37,169 nucleotides of DNA from Propionivibrio sp. (GTDB lineage Bacteria; Pseudomonadota; Gammaproteobacteria; Burkholderiales; Rhodocyclaceae), in assembly GCA_029975435.1 (NCBI GenBank), contig JARKPC010000191.1:1-37169 (forward strand), read 5' to 3'. The notes below the pieces were generated by a model, which saw only the letters and a list, made by a program, of their open reading frames with translations, was not told the DNA's origin and made no database searches. The position numbers and the translations under genes are program-made. How positions within the stretch are numbered: the first letter of the stretch is position 1; every line of letters starts with the position of its first letter. Below are positions 1 to 7,491 of this stretch, piece by piece.

Positions 1-138
1 AGCACCGTCGGCAAGATGCCCATGAACAAGGTCGTCTGGGGCGTCTGGCCCTTCCTCCTCGCCGAAACCGGCGTCATGGCCCTGCTCATCGTCTTCCCCG
101 ATATCGTCCTCCTGCCGCTTAAGTGGATGACGCGGTAG
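1..138 (+). CDS. TRAP transporter large permease, C-terminal fragment
   Basis: The first 45 codons are open and end at TAG. The peptide is a hydrophobic helix ([20 protein letters not shown]) followed by a short basic end, LPLKWMTR. This is how DctM/SiaM-type TRAP large permeases finish. The gene is cut by the window edge, so only the last transmembrane segment is visible. It lies directly before dgoD with a hairpin between them, which suggests it imports the substrate of that pathway, probably galactonate or a related sugar acid. That role is inferred from context. The family call rests on a short piece and is fairly but not fully secure. Confidence 0.65.
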   Translation, partial: STVGKMPMNKVVWGVWPFLLAETGVMALLIVFPDIVLLPLKWMTR

Positions 139-155
139 ATCCACCGATATCAGAG

Positions 156-186
156 CGCCAGCGGAACACAAGCCGCTGGCGTTTTT
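156..186 (+). terminator. Intercistronic hairpin with T-run after the TRAP permease
   Basis: A perfect 9-bp stem (CGCCAGCGG 156-164 with CCGCTGGCG 173-181) has an 8-base loop and is followed at once by five T. It has the form of an intrinsic terminator. The dgoD ribosome-binding site (AGGAGA, 193-198) begins just after it, so it may only attenuate read-through from the transporter genes into dgoD. Confidence 0.8.
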
Positions 187-205
187 CCTTCCAGGAGACT
201 ATTCC

Positions 206-1354
206 GTGAAAGTAACGAAACTGACCACCTACCGTCTGGCGCCGCGCTGGATGTTTCTGAAGATCGAAACCGACGACGGCGTCACCGGCTGGGGTGAACC
301 GGTCATCGAGGGGCGTGCGCGAAGCGTTGAGACGGCGGTCAATGAACTGTCCGAATACGTTATCGGGAAAGATCCGGCACGCATCAACGATATCTGGCAG
401 GCCATGTACCGCACCGGCTTCTACCGCGGCGGCCCGATCCTGATGAGCGCCATCGCGGGTATCGACCAGGCGCTGTGGGACATCAAGGGCAAGGTGTTGG
501 GCGCTCCGGTGTATGAACTGCTGGGCGGGCTGGTGCGCGACCGGATGAAGATGTACAGCTGGGTCGGCGGCGATCGCCCGGCGGACGTCATCGCCGGCAT
601 CCGAAAGCTGCAGGGCATCGGCTTCAATACCTTCAAACTCAACGGTTGCGAGGAAATGGGGTTGATCGATACCAGCAAGACGATCGACGCAGCGGTGGCC
701 GTGGTGGCGGAGATTCGCGCCGCGTTCGGCAACGAGATCGAATTCGGCCTGGATTTTCACGGCCGTGTCGCCGCGCCGATGGCACGCGTACTGATCAAGG
801 AACTTGAGCCGTATCGCCCGTTGTTCATCGAGGAACCGGTTCTTGCCGAACAGGCCGAGTATTACCCGCGCCTCGCCGAAATGACGCACATTCCGATCGC
901 CGCCGGAGAGCGCATGTTCTCGCGCTTCGAGTTCAAGCGAGTCTTTGCCGCGGGAGGTATCTCCATCGTCCAGCCGGACCTCTCGCACGCCGGCGGCATC
1001 ACTGAATGTGTCAAGATTGCCGCGATGGCGGAAGCCTATGACATAGGCCTCGCGCCGCACTGCCCGCTTGGCCCGCTGGCGCTGGCTTCCTGCCTGCACG
1101 TCGACTTTGTTTCACGCAACGCCGTGCTGCAGGAGCAGAGCATGGGCATCCACTACAACCAGGGCGCCGAACTGCTGGACTACGTGCTGAACAAGGAAGA
1201 CTTCCTGTTCCACGACGGCCACATGCTGCCGCCGAAGAAGCCGGGTCTCGGCGTGGACGTCAATGAAGATCTGGTGATCGAACGCAGCAAGGCGGCGCCG
1301 GACTGGCGCAATCCGGTGTGGCGTCACGCGGATGGCGCCGTGGCCGAATGGTAG
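206..1354 (+). CDS. dgoD: D-galactonate dehydratase
   Basis: An enolase-superfamily enzyme that dehydrates D-galactonate to 2-dehydro-3-deoxy-D-galactonate in the cytoplasm. At 382 residues it matches the length of E. coli DgoD. The superfamily residues are in place: D183 and H185 (LDFHGR), E209 (FIEEPV) and E235 (AAGERM) as metal ligands, and H285 (APHCPLGP) as a catalytic base, with the conserved QPDLSHAGG stretch before it. The start is GTG at 206, preceded by AGGAGA at 193-198. It is followed by dgoK and dgoA, giving a complete galactonate to pyruvate plus glyceraldehyde 3-phosphate route. Other acid-sugar dehydratases share the fold, but the neighbours make galactonate the best reading. 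Confidence 0.93.
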   Translation: MKVTKLTTYRLAPRWMFLKIETDDGVTGWGEPVIEGRARSVETAVNELSEYVIGKDPARINDIWQAMYRTGFYRGGPILMSAIAGIDQALWDIKGKVLGAPVYELLGGLVRDRMKMYSWVGGDRPADVIAGIRKLQGIGFNTFKLNGCEEMGLIDTSKTIDAAVAVVAEIRAAFGNEIEFGLDFHGRVAAPMARVLIKELEPYRPLFIEEPVLAEQAEYYPRLAEMTHIPIAAGERMFSRFEFKRVFAAGGISIVQPDLSHAGGITECVKIAAMAEAYDIGLAPHCPLGPLALASCLHVDFVSRNAVLQEQSMGIHYNQGAELLDYVLNKEDFLFHDGHMLPPKKPGLGVDVNEDLVIERSKAAPDWRNPVWRHADGAVAEW

Positions 1355-1388
1355 GATGCTCACCTTCCCGTTTCAGGAATCACGAACC

Positions 1389-2363
1389 ATGAATGCAGCC
1401 GTTGTTTCTCCTCCACAGTTGCTGGCCCTGGACTGGGGTACCTCGAGCCTGCGCGCCTTCCTGATGCGTGACGGCCGGATCATTGAGACCCGGCAGTCCG
1501 GGCACGGCATTCAGCACCTTCCCGCGCCGGGAACGCCCGGCTACCAGCATGCGTTCGCCCAAATCGCCGAAGACTGGCTGCGGCAATGGCCGCAATTGCC
1601 GGTTGTTGCCTGTGGCATGGTCGGCAGCGCGCAAGGCTGGAAGGAGGCGCCCTATGTGCGCTGCCCGGCCGATATCAAGACCCTGGCCAGGCAGAGCATC
1701 TCGGTGCCGAGCGGACTGGGTCCTGACATCCTGATTGCTCCCGGCGTCCTGTTCGACGAACCGGATGAACTGCCCGACGTAATGCGCGGAGAAGAGATCC
1801 AGATTGCCGGAGCGTTGCTGACCAATCCGCAATGGGCGGCCCGCTCCTGCATGCTGCTGCCCGGTACCCATTCGAAGTGGGCGCAGATCGAAGATGGAAA
1901 GATCGTACGCTATGCCACCTACCTCACCGGCGAGCTGTTCGCCGTCCTGAGCAAGCATTCGATCCTGGGGCGCCTGATGCCTGCCGAAACCGAGGGCAAG
2001 AAGGAATCCGACCCGGAGGCTTTCGAACTGGGGCTGTCAACTGCGCGCAACAGTGGTCCCGGAGACCTGTCGCATCAGATCTTCGGCACCCGCACGCTGG
2101 GGCTGACCGGGCGGTTGCCGCATGGCGCGCTGGCCGATTACCTGTCCGGCCTGCTGATCGGCCATGAACTGGTGTCGGGGATGGCCGGAGCCGGCAATTT
2201 GAGCTCGGTGCCGCTGGTCATGATCGGTGCGCCGTCGCTGTGCGAACGCTATGCTCATTCCCTGCGCTATTTTGGCCAGTCGGTCGATGCCGTGCTCGAC
2301 AATACCGCACCGGTCGGCTTGTGGAATCTGGCCATGGCGGCCGGCCTGGTCGGCAGGCGCTGA
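1389..2363 (+). CDS. dgoK: 2-dehydro-3-deoxygalactonokinase
   Basis: Phosphorylates 2-dehydro-3-deoxy-D-galactonate at the 6-position with ATP, the second step of the De Ley-Doudoroff galactonate pathway. The protein is 324 residues. It opens with a phosphate-binding strand of the ribokinase-unrelated DgoK fold (LALDWGTSSLRAF, about residues 12-24) and has the conserved VACGMVGSAQGW and LLPGTHSKW stretches. I chose ATG at 1389 rather than the in-frame ATG at 1332: the upstream one lies inside dgoD and would add 19 residues unlike the family start. The gene follows dgoD after 34 bases and precedes dgoA. Confidence 0.93.
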   Translation: MNAAVVSPPQLLALDWGTSSLRAFLMRDGRIIETRQSGHGIQHLPAPGTPGYQHAFAQIAEDWLRQWPQLPVVACGMVGSAQGWKEAPYVRCPADIKTLARQSISVPSGLGPDILIAPGVLFDEPDELPDVMRGEEIQIAGALLTNPQWAARSCMLLPGTHSKWAQIEDGKIVRYATYLTGELFAVLSKHSILGRLMPAETEGKKESDPEAFELGLSTARNSGPGDLSHQIFGTRTLGLTGRLPHGALADYLSGLLIGHELVSGMAGAGNLSSVPLVMIGAPSLCERYAHSLRYFGQSVDAVLDNTAPVGLWNLAMAAGLVGRR

Positions 2364-2387
2364 GCACACTTGAAGAAGGAACTGCAC

Positions 2388-3038
2388 ATGTCGAACCATT
2401 CCCTGTCCGAGCGGTTTGCCGCAGCCAACAATGCGTTGCCGCTGGTGGCCATCCTGCGCGGGCTCAAATCTGAAGAAGCCGAGGGCATGGCCCTGAGACT
2501 CTACGAGGCCGGTTTCCGGCTGATCGAAGTCCCGCTCAATTCGCCCGATCCCTTCAAGAGCATCGCCGCGATTCGCCGGGTCCTTCCGGACGACGCGCTG
2601 GTCGGCGCCGGTACCGTGCTGACGATCGAGCAGGTTTGGCAGTTGAAGGACTGCGGCGGTGAGTTGGCCGTCATGCCGCATGCCGATACCGCGGTGATCC
2701 GCGCGGCCAAGGAGGCGGGACTTGTCTGCGCGCCGGGCATTGTCACGCCAACGGAGGCGTTCGCCGCGCTGGCGGCCGGTGCCGATGCGCTGAAGATTTT
2801 TCCGGCGGAACTGGTGACGCCGGCCATTCTCAAGGCGATTCGTGTCGTGCTGCCCAAGGGCACGCGCCTGCTGCCGGTCGGCGGCATCACGCCGGACAAC
2901 ATGCAGCCGTATGTGGATGCCGGGGCCACCGGCTTCGGCCTGGGTTCGGCGCTCTACAAGCCCGGAATGACGGCTGATGAAGTCGCCGGGATCGCGCGCC
3001 GGTTCGTGGTTTCCTGGAAAGCGCTGGCCGAGCGCTAG
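2388..3038 (+). CDS. dgoA: 2-dehydro-3-deoxy-6-phosphogalactonate aldolase
   Basis: A class I aldolase of the KDPG/KDPGal family, splitting 2-dehydro-3-deoxy-6-phosphogalactonate into pyruvate and D-glyceraldehyde 3-phosphate. The protein has 216 residues from ATG at 2388, which has a purine-rich site (GAAGAAGGA, 2372-2380) at good spacing. An in-frame TTG at 2370 is possible but has no comparable site. Visible family residues are E47 (LIEVPLNSP, proton transfer), the GAGTV loop near 73-77, the Schiff-base lysine K136 (ALKIFPAE) and the phosphate-binding PVGGI segment. It is the last gene of the dgo unit; its stop codon overlaps the stop of the convergent cyclase gene. Confidence 0.93.
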   Translation: MSNHSLSERFAAANNALPLVAILRGLKSEEAEGMALRLYEAGFRLIEVPLNSPDPFKSIAAIRRVLPDDALVGAGTVLTIEQVWQLKDCGGELAVMPHADTAVIRAAKEAGLVCAPGIVTPTEAFAALAAGADALKIFPAELVTPAILKAIRVVLPKGTRLLPVGGITPDNMQPYVDAGATGFGLGSALYKPGMTADEVAGIARRFVVSWKALAER

Positions 3039-4345
3039 GACAGGATCGCGCTGCTCTCTCGTACGCCGGGAACGACCGGCGTCTTGCGGCCGATGGCGCG
3101 ATACACGACAGTATCGCCTTTGCCCTTGAGATAGATCGTCTGCGGCGGCTGGAAATCGAAACTGTGCCGCAGTTTGAGATACGTGGCCTCGTCGACCTGC
3201 ACGATGCCGGGAATGCCCTCGCTGGTGATGCGGCTGGCCAGATTGACGGTGTCGCCCCACAAGTCGTAGATGAACTTTTTCTTGCCGACCACGCCGGCGA
3301 CGACCGGCCCGGTACCGATCCCGATGCGCACTTCCAGATGCATTTCGTTGACCTGGAAATCACGCTGCAGCAGGTCACGCATCTCCAGTGCCAGGTCCGC
3401 CAGGGCTTCGGTGAAATCCTCCCGCTGGTCGTTCAGCCCGCCGGCTGCCATGTAGGCATCGCCGATCGTCTTGATCTTCTCCAGCCCGTATTTCTCGGCA
3501 AGCTCATCGAACGACGAGAACACCCGGTTGAGCATCGAAAACACCTGCTGCGGACTCAACCCTTCGGCGATGCGCGTGAAATTGACGATATCCACGAACA
3601 TCACGGAGACATCGGCGAAGCCATCGGCGATGGTCTGGTTGCTGTTCTTCAAGCGCTCGGCAATGGGGCCGGGCAGGATGTTCAGCAGCAGCCGTTCGGA
3701 GCGTTCCTGTTCCAGTTGCAGCAGGCGATGCGCATCTTCCAGGCGCAACTGCGCTTTCTGCTTCTCGATTGCCGAATAGCGCAGCAGCAGGAACACGATG
3801 GTCGATACGGCTGCAAAGTTCAGGGCGAAAAAGAAGACCGTTGTACTAGTGGGAATCTTCACCGGGGGCGGCAGCGTGGTGTCGGCCAGATAATAGTCGA
3901 AGCTGCCGGAGAGCGCGGTCAGGAAAATGTAAGCGAAGAACCACGCCAGCGCCTCGCGGGCGCCGACGACCAGCACCGCGCCGATCGGCGCGAGCAGCGC
4001 CCACAGGCTGACGCCGCTGGCGGTGATGAAGTTGCCCATGCTCCACTGCGCGACGAAGGGCATGAACAGGAACAGGGCCAGCTGGGTCTGCCGGAAGAAA
4101 TCGAAATTCAGCGTGTTGAGATAGAACGCCAGGTTGGCGATCAGCAGCAGTTGAAAGACGAACGGAATCGTCGAGGAGATCTGCGGGCCGAGTTGCCAGT
4201 AGATGAACAGCCAGAACATCGAGGCGAAGCTGATCAGGCCGGTGGCGAAGATCAGCAGGGTTTTCTGAAGCCGCAATTCTTCGGAATCCGTCGGCTGGAT
4301 TCCGGCATGGCGAAGCCTTTCGGCAAGACTCCCTGGCGAGTTCAT
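3035..4345 (-). CDS. Membrane-anchored class III adenylate cyclase
   Basis: Predicted to make cAMP from ATP. Residues about 29-190 form roughly six transmembrane helices; a short coiled stretch (about 194-220) leads to a class III catalytic domain (about 243-420). The two metal-binding aspartates are D252 (MFVDIVNFT) and D296 (IGDAYMA). The base-selecting pair is K290 (EKIKTIG) and D361 (YDLWGDTVN), the combination for adenine rather than guanine. The transition-state residues N368 and R372 are present. It lies 83 bases downstream of the last pilin-like gene on the same strand and has its own candidate promoter. No strong ribosome-binding site is visible before ATG 4345. The membrane part is not a sensor family I can name. 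Confidence 0.9.
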   Translation of the reverse strand: MNSPGSLAERLRHAGIQPTDSEELRLQKTLLIFATGLISFASMFWLFIYWQLGPQISSTIPFVFQLLLIANLAFYLNTLNFDFFRQTQLALFLFMPFVAQWSMGNFITASGVSLWALLAPIGAVLVVGAREALAWFFAYIFLTALSGSFDYYLADTTLPPPVKIPTSTTVFFFALNFAAVSTIVFLLLRYSAIEKQKAQLRLEDAHRLLQLEQERSERLLLNILPGPIAERLKNSNQTIADGFADVSVMFVDIVNFTRIAEGLSPQQVFSMLNRVFSSFDELAEKYGLEKIKTIGDAYMAAGGLNDQREDFTEALADLALEMRDLLQRDFQVNEMHLEVRIGIGTGPVVAGVVGKKKFIYDLWGDTVNLASRITSEGIPGIVQVDEATYLKLRHSFDFQPPQTIYLKGKGDTVVYRAIGRKTPVVPGVRESSAILS

Positions 4346-4374
4346 GAGGCGGTTCGATTTGGAGGACTGCTTCG

Positions 4375-4403
4375 ATTTGAACCCAAACGGCAGGCAGGGT
4401 CAA
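4375..4403 (-). promoter_or_regulatory. Candidate sigma-70 promoter of the adenylate cyclase
   Basis: On the - strand TTGACC (4403-4398, 5 of 6 to consensus) is separated by 17 bases from TCAAAT (4380-4375, 4 of 6). Transcription would begin about 22 bases before the cyclase ATG. This could let the cyclase be expressed apart from the pilus operon upstream. Confidence 0.4.
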
Positions 4404-4428
4404 CCGGATTGAGTATCCGCAACGGCTA

Positions 4429-5163
4429 TCACGGCAGCTTGCCTGCGGCGATGAGACGGTTGTAGAGAATATTCGCTGACAGCCACAGGACGATGTCGTC
4501 GAAAGCGGGCGACTGGGTGGCGTTTACGAACACCGGGTCGTTTGAACTCGGCCAGTTTGCCAGTTCGTCGGCGGAGGTCGGGGTGGTCCCGCCGTTCCTT
4601 CCGGGGGAGATCAGTACTGCGACGGCTGTGTCGGTTAGGCGGTCGGCGGAAGGACAATTTGCGGAACTGGTGCCTCCGTTGGTGATATTTGCGGCGGTGT
4701 TGCACGCCTTCAGGTCGGGCGAGAGTGTGCCTGACCAGTTGTTCTTGACACCGTTGGTCGTTGTAAACGCGTTACTGTTGCTGGTGGTGACCGCGTAACG
4801 AATCCGATTGCTCCAGGCATCCAGCACGTAGCCTTGGGCGTCGGTAGGGCCGATGCCGAGCGTGATGCCGGGCAGAAAACCGTTCCACTGATTGGTGCAG
4901 GCGCCACCACCGGCAGGATTCTCGACGCCGGTGAGGTTGGGAGACGCCGGGCAGGGCAGGCGGCCGTTGGCAGCGGCGAAACCGAGCAGGGCATCCCGGA
5001 TCTCCGCCAATTGACGTTGCGTGTCGTTGGCGGCCTGGACGTCGCGTTGGGCGGACAGGGGAATCAGCATGCCGCCGATCAGCAGGGCGACGATGACCAG
5101 GACGATGGCCAGTTCGGTGAGTGTGAAGCCATGCGCGGCGCCGGTTGTATTTGAGACTCTCAT
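4429..5163 (-). CDS. Type IV pilin-like protein with class III prepilin-type leader
   Basis: A 244-residue pilin-like protein. The leader is 12 residues ending in G12, followed by FTLTE, so peptidase cleavage before F13 leaves the canonical Glu at +5. A hydrophobic helix runs from about 13 to 36. The large globular part has a recurring pattern: ALLGFAAANGRLPCP (58-72), GFLPG (95-99), IRYAV (121-125), VLISPG (183-188) and FDDIV (221-225). The same pattern occurs twice in the protein encoded just upstream, whose stop overlaps this start as ATGA. It is much longer than a typical major pilin, so a minor pilin or pseudopilin is more likely. It is the last gene of the pilus operon. Confidence 0.8.
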   Translation of the reverse strand: MRVSNTTGAAHGFTLTELAIVLVIVALLIGGMLIPLSAQRDVQAANDTQRQLAEIRDALLGFAAANGRLPCPASPNLTGVENPAGGGACTNQWNGFLPGITLGIGPTDAQGYVLDAWSNRIRYAVTTSNSNAFTTTNGVKNNWSGTLSPDLKACNTAANITNGGTSSANCPSADRLTDTAVAVLISPGRNGGTTPTSADELANWPSSNDPVFVNATQSPAFDDIVLWLSANILYNRLIAAGKLP

Positions 5164-6413
5164 GGATAGCTCCGCAACTGGTCGTTGCTGTTCGCGTTGG
5201 CAGTGCCGGGTGCGGCGAAACTGGGGTCAGGACTCCAAGCGTCCGCATTGGCGGCGTCCTCGAGATAGTTGGACAGCGTCGTCGACGGGCGTGTCTGTGC
5301 GCCTTGCGGCGTGCCGGGGGCGACGAGGACGTAGCGCTTCGTCTGGCCGTCGACGTTTAGCGCGGTCGAGCAGCCCATGCCGCTGCCGTTTATCGCGTAG
5401 TTGGCGTTTACAGCGTAGGCCATCACGCGGCCCCATCCGTTTTGCCGGAACCAAGGAGCGGCCGGTGGATAGACCGAATCTTCGGGAAGACGGCCAATGC
5501 AGGTGGTGCTGTCGCTGGCGCATACGGTAGGGGAACTTACGCTGGGAATCGCCGCGGCGCAATTGGCACCGCTGGCGCTGGCTGGATTGGGGTATTTGCC
5601 TCCGTTGGCTGTAGCGAAGGCCGACAAGGCGTTTTCCGCTTCCCGCAGCGCGCGTTTCTCGACGGCGGCCATGAGTTCCCGCGCGCTGATGCCGATGATC
5701 ACATCGTTGACCACCGTGTCGCCCTGCGCATTCCTGGCCGGACCGGCGATGAACGGGCCGCCGGCTGAAGCGTTGTTCCTGCCGTTGCCGCTGTCCAGAT
5801 AGCTGGTCACTGCGTCCGGGGCTCCGCTGCGATCCTGTCCGGTCAGTGGCCTCCCGGGTGCAATGACAATGGCAGCCAGTTCCTCTCCGCTGCCGGTCAG
5901 CAGGGTGCTGCCGTCGGCCGCGTACAGGAGTAGCGTGCCCTTGGTGTCGCTGTTTATCGCCGGGAAAGAGCCGGCGGTAGCCTTGCGGAAATTGTCGCTG
6001 ACCGCATACCACAGAAGTTCGCCTTCGGCATCGCGCAGATCCTCAATTCCCAAGGATTTCCATGGCAGTCGGCCGATGGATGTGCCGCCGGAAGTGGAAC
6101 AGCTGGCGCTCGCATTCCCCGAGTTGAGCGTGCCCAGGTTGTTTCGGTCGGGGCACGGCAAGGAGCCTGGTCGAGGATAGGTTCCCGATCCGTTGTCCCC
6201 CTGCAGAACCGACCAGGCAATCAGCGCGTGCTTGGCCTGCGCCAGTGTCGCCAGTGTTTTCTTTTGTCGCTGTGTTTCCAGGTCGCTTTTCGAGAGGCCG
6301 GAAAGCAGGATCGAACTCAACACCATGGTCACGACGAACAACATGAGCAGCAGCGCCGCTCCGTCCTGCCGAGCACGACGCGTCAACTGCACAACTTCTC
6401 CAGGTCGACGCAT
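5160..6413 (-). CDS. Large pilin-like protein with two tandem globular modules
   Basis: A 417-residue protein with a GspK/PilX-like N-terminus: RRARQDG followed by an Ala/Leu-rich helix (about 19-41). If processed after G18 it lacks Glu at +5, as GspK-type minor pilins do. Two diverged copies of a module follow. The first (about 55-250) has ALIAW, LPCP (85-88), GRLPW, LLWYAV, IVIAPG (182-187) and VNDVI. The second (about 255-413) has ALSAFA, GRLP (307-310), VMAYAV, VLVAPG (362-367) and SNDQL. The same module forms the body of the neighbouring 244-residue pilin-like protein. It starts 5 bases after the MshK-like gene. The role is inferred to be a minor pilin or tip protein. Confidence 0.75.
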   Translation of the reverse strand: MRRPGEVVQLTRRARQDGAALLLMLFVVTMVLSSILLSGLSKSDLETQRQKKTLATLAQAKHALIAWSVLQGDNGSGTYPRPGSLPCPDRNNLGTLNSGNASASCSTSGGTSIGRLPWKSLGIEDLRDAEGELLWYAVSDNFRKATAGSFPAINSDTKGTLLLYAADGSTLLTGSGEELAAIVIAPGRPLTGQDRSGAPDAVTSYLDSGNGRNNASAGGPFIAGPARNAQGDTVVNDVIIGISARELMAAVEKRALREAENALSAFATANGGKYPNPASASGANCAAAIPSVSSPTVCASDSTTCIGRLPEDSVYPPAAPWFRQNGWGRVMAYAVNANYAINGSGMGCSTALNVDGQTKRYVLVAPGTPQGAQTRPSTTLSNYLEDAANADAWSPDPSFAAPGTANANSNDQLRSYP

Positions 6414-6418
6414 CGGAA

Positions 6419-6880
6419 TTACGGCCTGCTCTTGATGATGACGCGTCCGCCGCCCAACAGGTCGGCCGTTTCCCCCGTGTTGCGATTGACCGTTCCTCCC
6501 ACTCCGATTTCTGCCGCTGGGGCTTCACTGCCTTGGACGACGACGCGGGCCGGATTCTTTGCCCTCGGGCTGGCGATCACGCCACTGGAAACGTCCCTGT
6601 CATCCTGGGCGGCTCCGTTGATCCATACCGTGCGTTTGCCACTGCTGCGCGTGACCACGCCGTTGATCGTGAGTGTCGGGTCCTCGGGGATTTCCTTGCG
6701 TTCCTGGATGTTGAACTGCCGTTGCCTGTCCAGCATTTGACGGCGCTCCGGGGAAAAAAACAGGCGGCCGAGCTCCTCGCTGCCGGCCGGAGAAGGAATG
6801 CATGCCAGGATCAGGAGGAATGCGGGAAGCGACCGCCCAAGATTCGCAGGAATGGCGGAGCCGTGCGTCGTCGCTCTCAT
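6419..6880 (-). CDS. MshK-like periplasmic protein of the pilus machine
   Basis: A 153-residue exported protein. A hydrophobic segment at about 18-33 acts as a signal sequence; it ends in LILAC, so a lipoprotein cannot be excluded although this is a poor lipobox. The C-terminal half (TLTINGVVTRSSGKRTVWING, then VGGTV and ending GGGRVIIKSRP) resembles the small beta-rich GspC/PilP/MshK domains that link the inner-membrane complex to the secretin. Naming as MshK relies on its position after the MshI- and MshJ-like genes and on this pattern. Its start overlaps the MshJ-like stop as ATGA. Confidence 0.6.
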   Translation of the reverse strand: MRATTHGSAIPANLGRSLPAFLLILACIPSPAGSEELGRLFFSPERRQMLDRQRQFNIQERKEIPEDPTLTINGVVTRSSGKRTVWINGAAQDDRDVSSGVIASPRAKNPARVVVQGSEAPAAEIGVGGTVNRNTGETADLLGGGRVIIKSRP

Positions 6881-7491
6881 TTTCCGCCCCCTTTGCCCTT
6901 GTCAGGTTCGTGCAGCGTAACCCAATCGATCAGGCATTCGGCCTGCAGGAAGCCCTGAAGGGTGTTTTCCGCGCCGCGCTGGGGGATTCGCGAGACGTCG
7001 CAGCGCCTGGTCTGGACCAAGGCGTGGGCCTGGCGGCGCAGGTCGTCGAGCAGGCGGATCAGGTCTTCCTCGTGCAACAGGCTCAGTTGCAGCTTCATGG
7101 TGCTGGCGTACAGGGCGAGATTGCCGGTCGGCGTTTTGTCCAGAGGCTGTTGCGGGGCGATTTCGTAGCGCAGTTCAATCAGGCGATGTCTTTCGCGAAT
7201 GTCCTTGAGCAACTCGACCCATTCCAGCCGCTGCTCGTCGCCGATCACCCCGCGTGCCTTCAGTGCGTTGAACAGTGCGGCTTTCTCGCGGATTTCGTGT
7301 TCTTCGCTGCGAACCCGTTTCAATTTGCCGTCGATGTCATTGCGTTCGCTCTGCACGGCGGCGAACGCGGCATTGGCTTGCCTGACACTGTCGCGCGAAA
7401 AGAGGACGGTTCCTGCGCCAATCGCCACCATTGCCAGCATGGCCAGCAGGCTGATCTGCAATTTCGGAAAGTCTTTCGGTTCGAGCTTCAT
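6877..7491 (-). CDS. MshJ/PilO/GspM-like inner-membrane protein
   Basis: A 204-residue bitopic protein: a short cytoplasmic N-terminus, a transmembrane helix at about 13-31, a charged coiled-coil (about 38-72) and a periplasmic ferredoxin-like region. This architecture is that of PilO, GspM and MshJ, which pair with PilN/GspL/MshI in the alignment subcomplex. Sequence identity to any one family cannot be judged by eye. It overlaps both neighbours by ATGA, which suggests translational coupling. It ends in a Gly/Lys-rich tail. Confidence 0.65.
   Translation of the reverse strand: MKLEPKDFPKLQISLLAMLAMVAIGAGTVLFSRDSVRQANAAFAAVQSERNDIDGKLKRVRSEEHEIREKAALFNALKARGVIGDEQRLEWVELLKDIRERHRLIELRYEIAPQQPLDKTPTGNLALYASTMKLQLSLLHEEDLIRLLDDLRRQAHALVQTRRCDVSRIPQRGAENTLQGFLQAECLIDWVTLHEPDKGKGGGK

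Noticed and set aside
119..1099. 326-codon open frame on the - strand opposite dgoD
   Set aside because: Antisense to a full-length enolase-superfamily gene with every catalytic residue in place.
2037..3260. 407-codon open frame on the - strand across dgoK and dgoA
   Set aside because: Crosses two well-supported genes and is a shadow frame of low-complexity Arg/Gln/His content.
3164..4465. 433-codon open frame on the + strand opposite the adenylate cyclase
   Set aside because: Gln/Glu/Arg-rich shadow of the cyclase gene, no family pattern, and the - strand protein has all catalytic residues.
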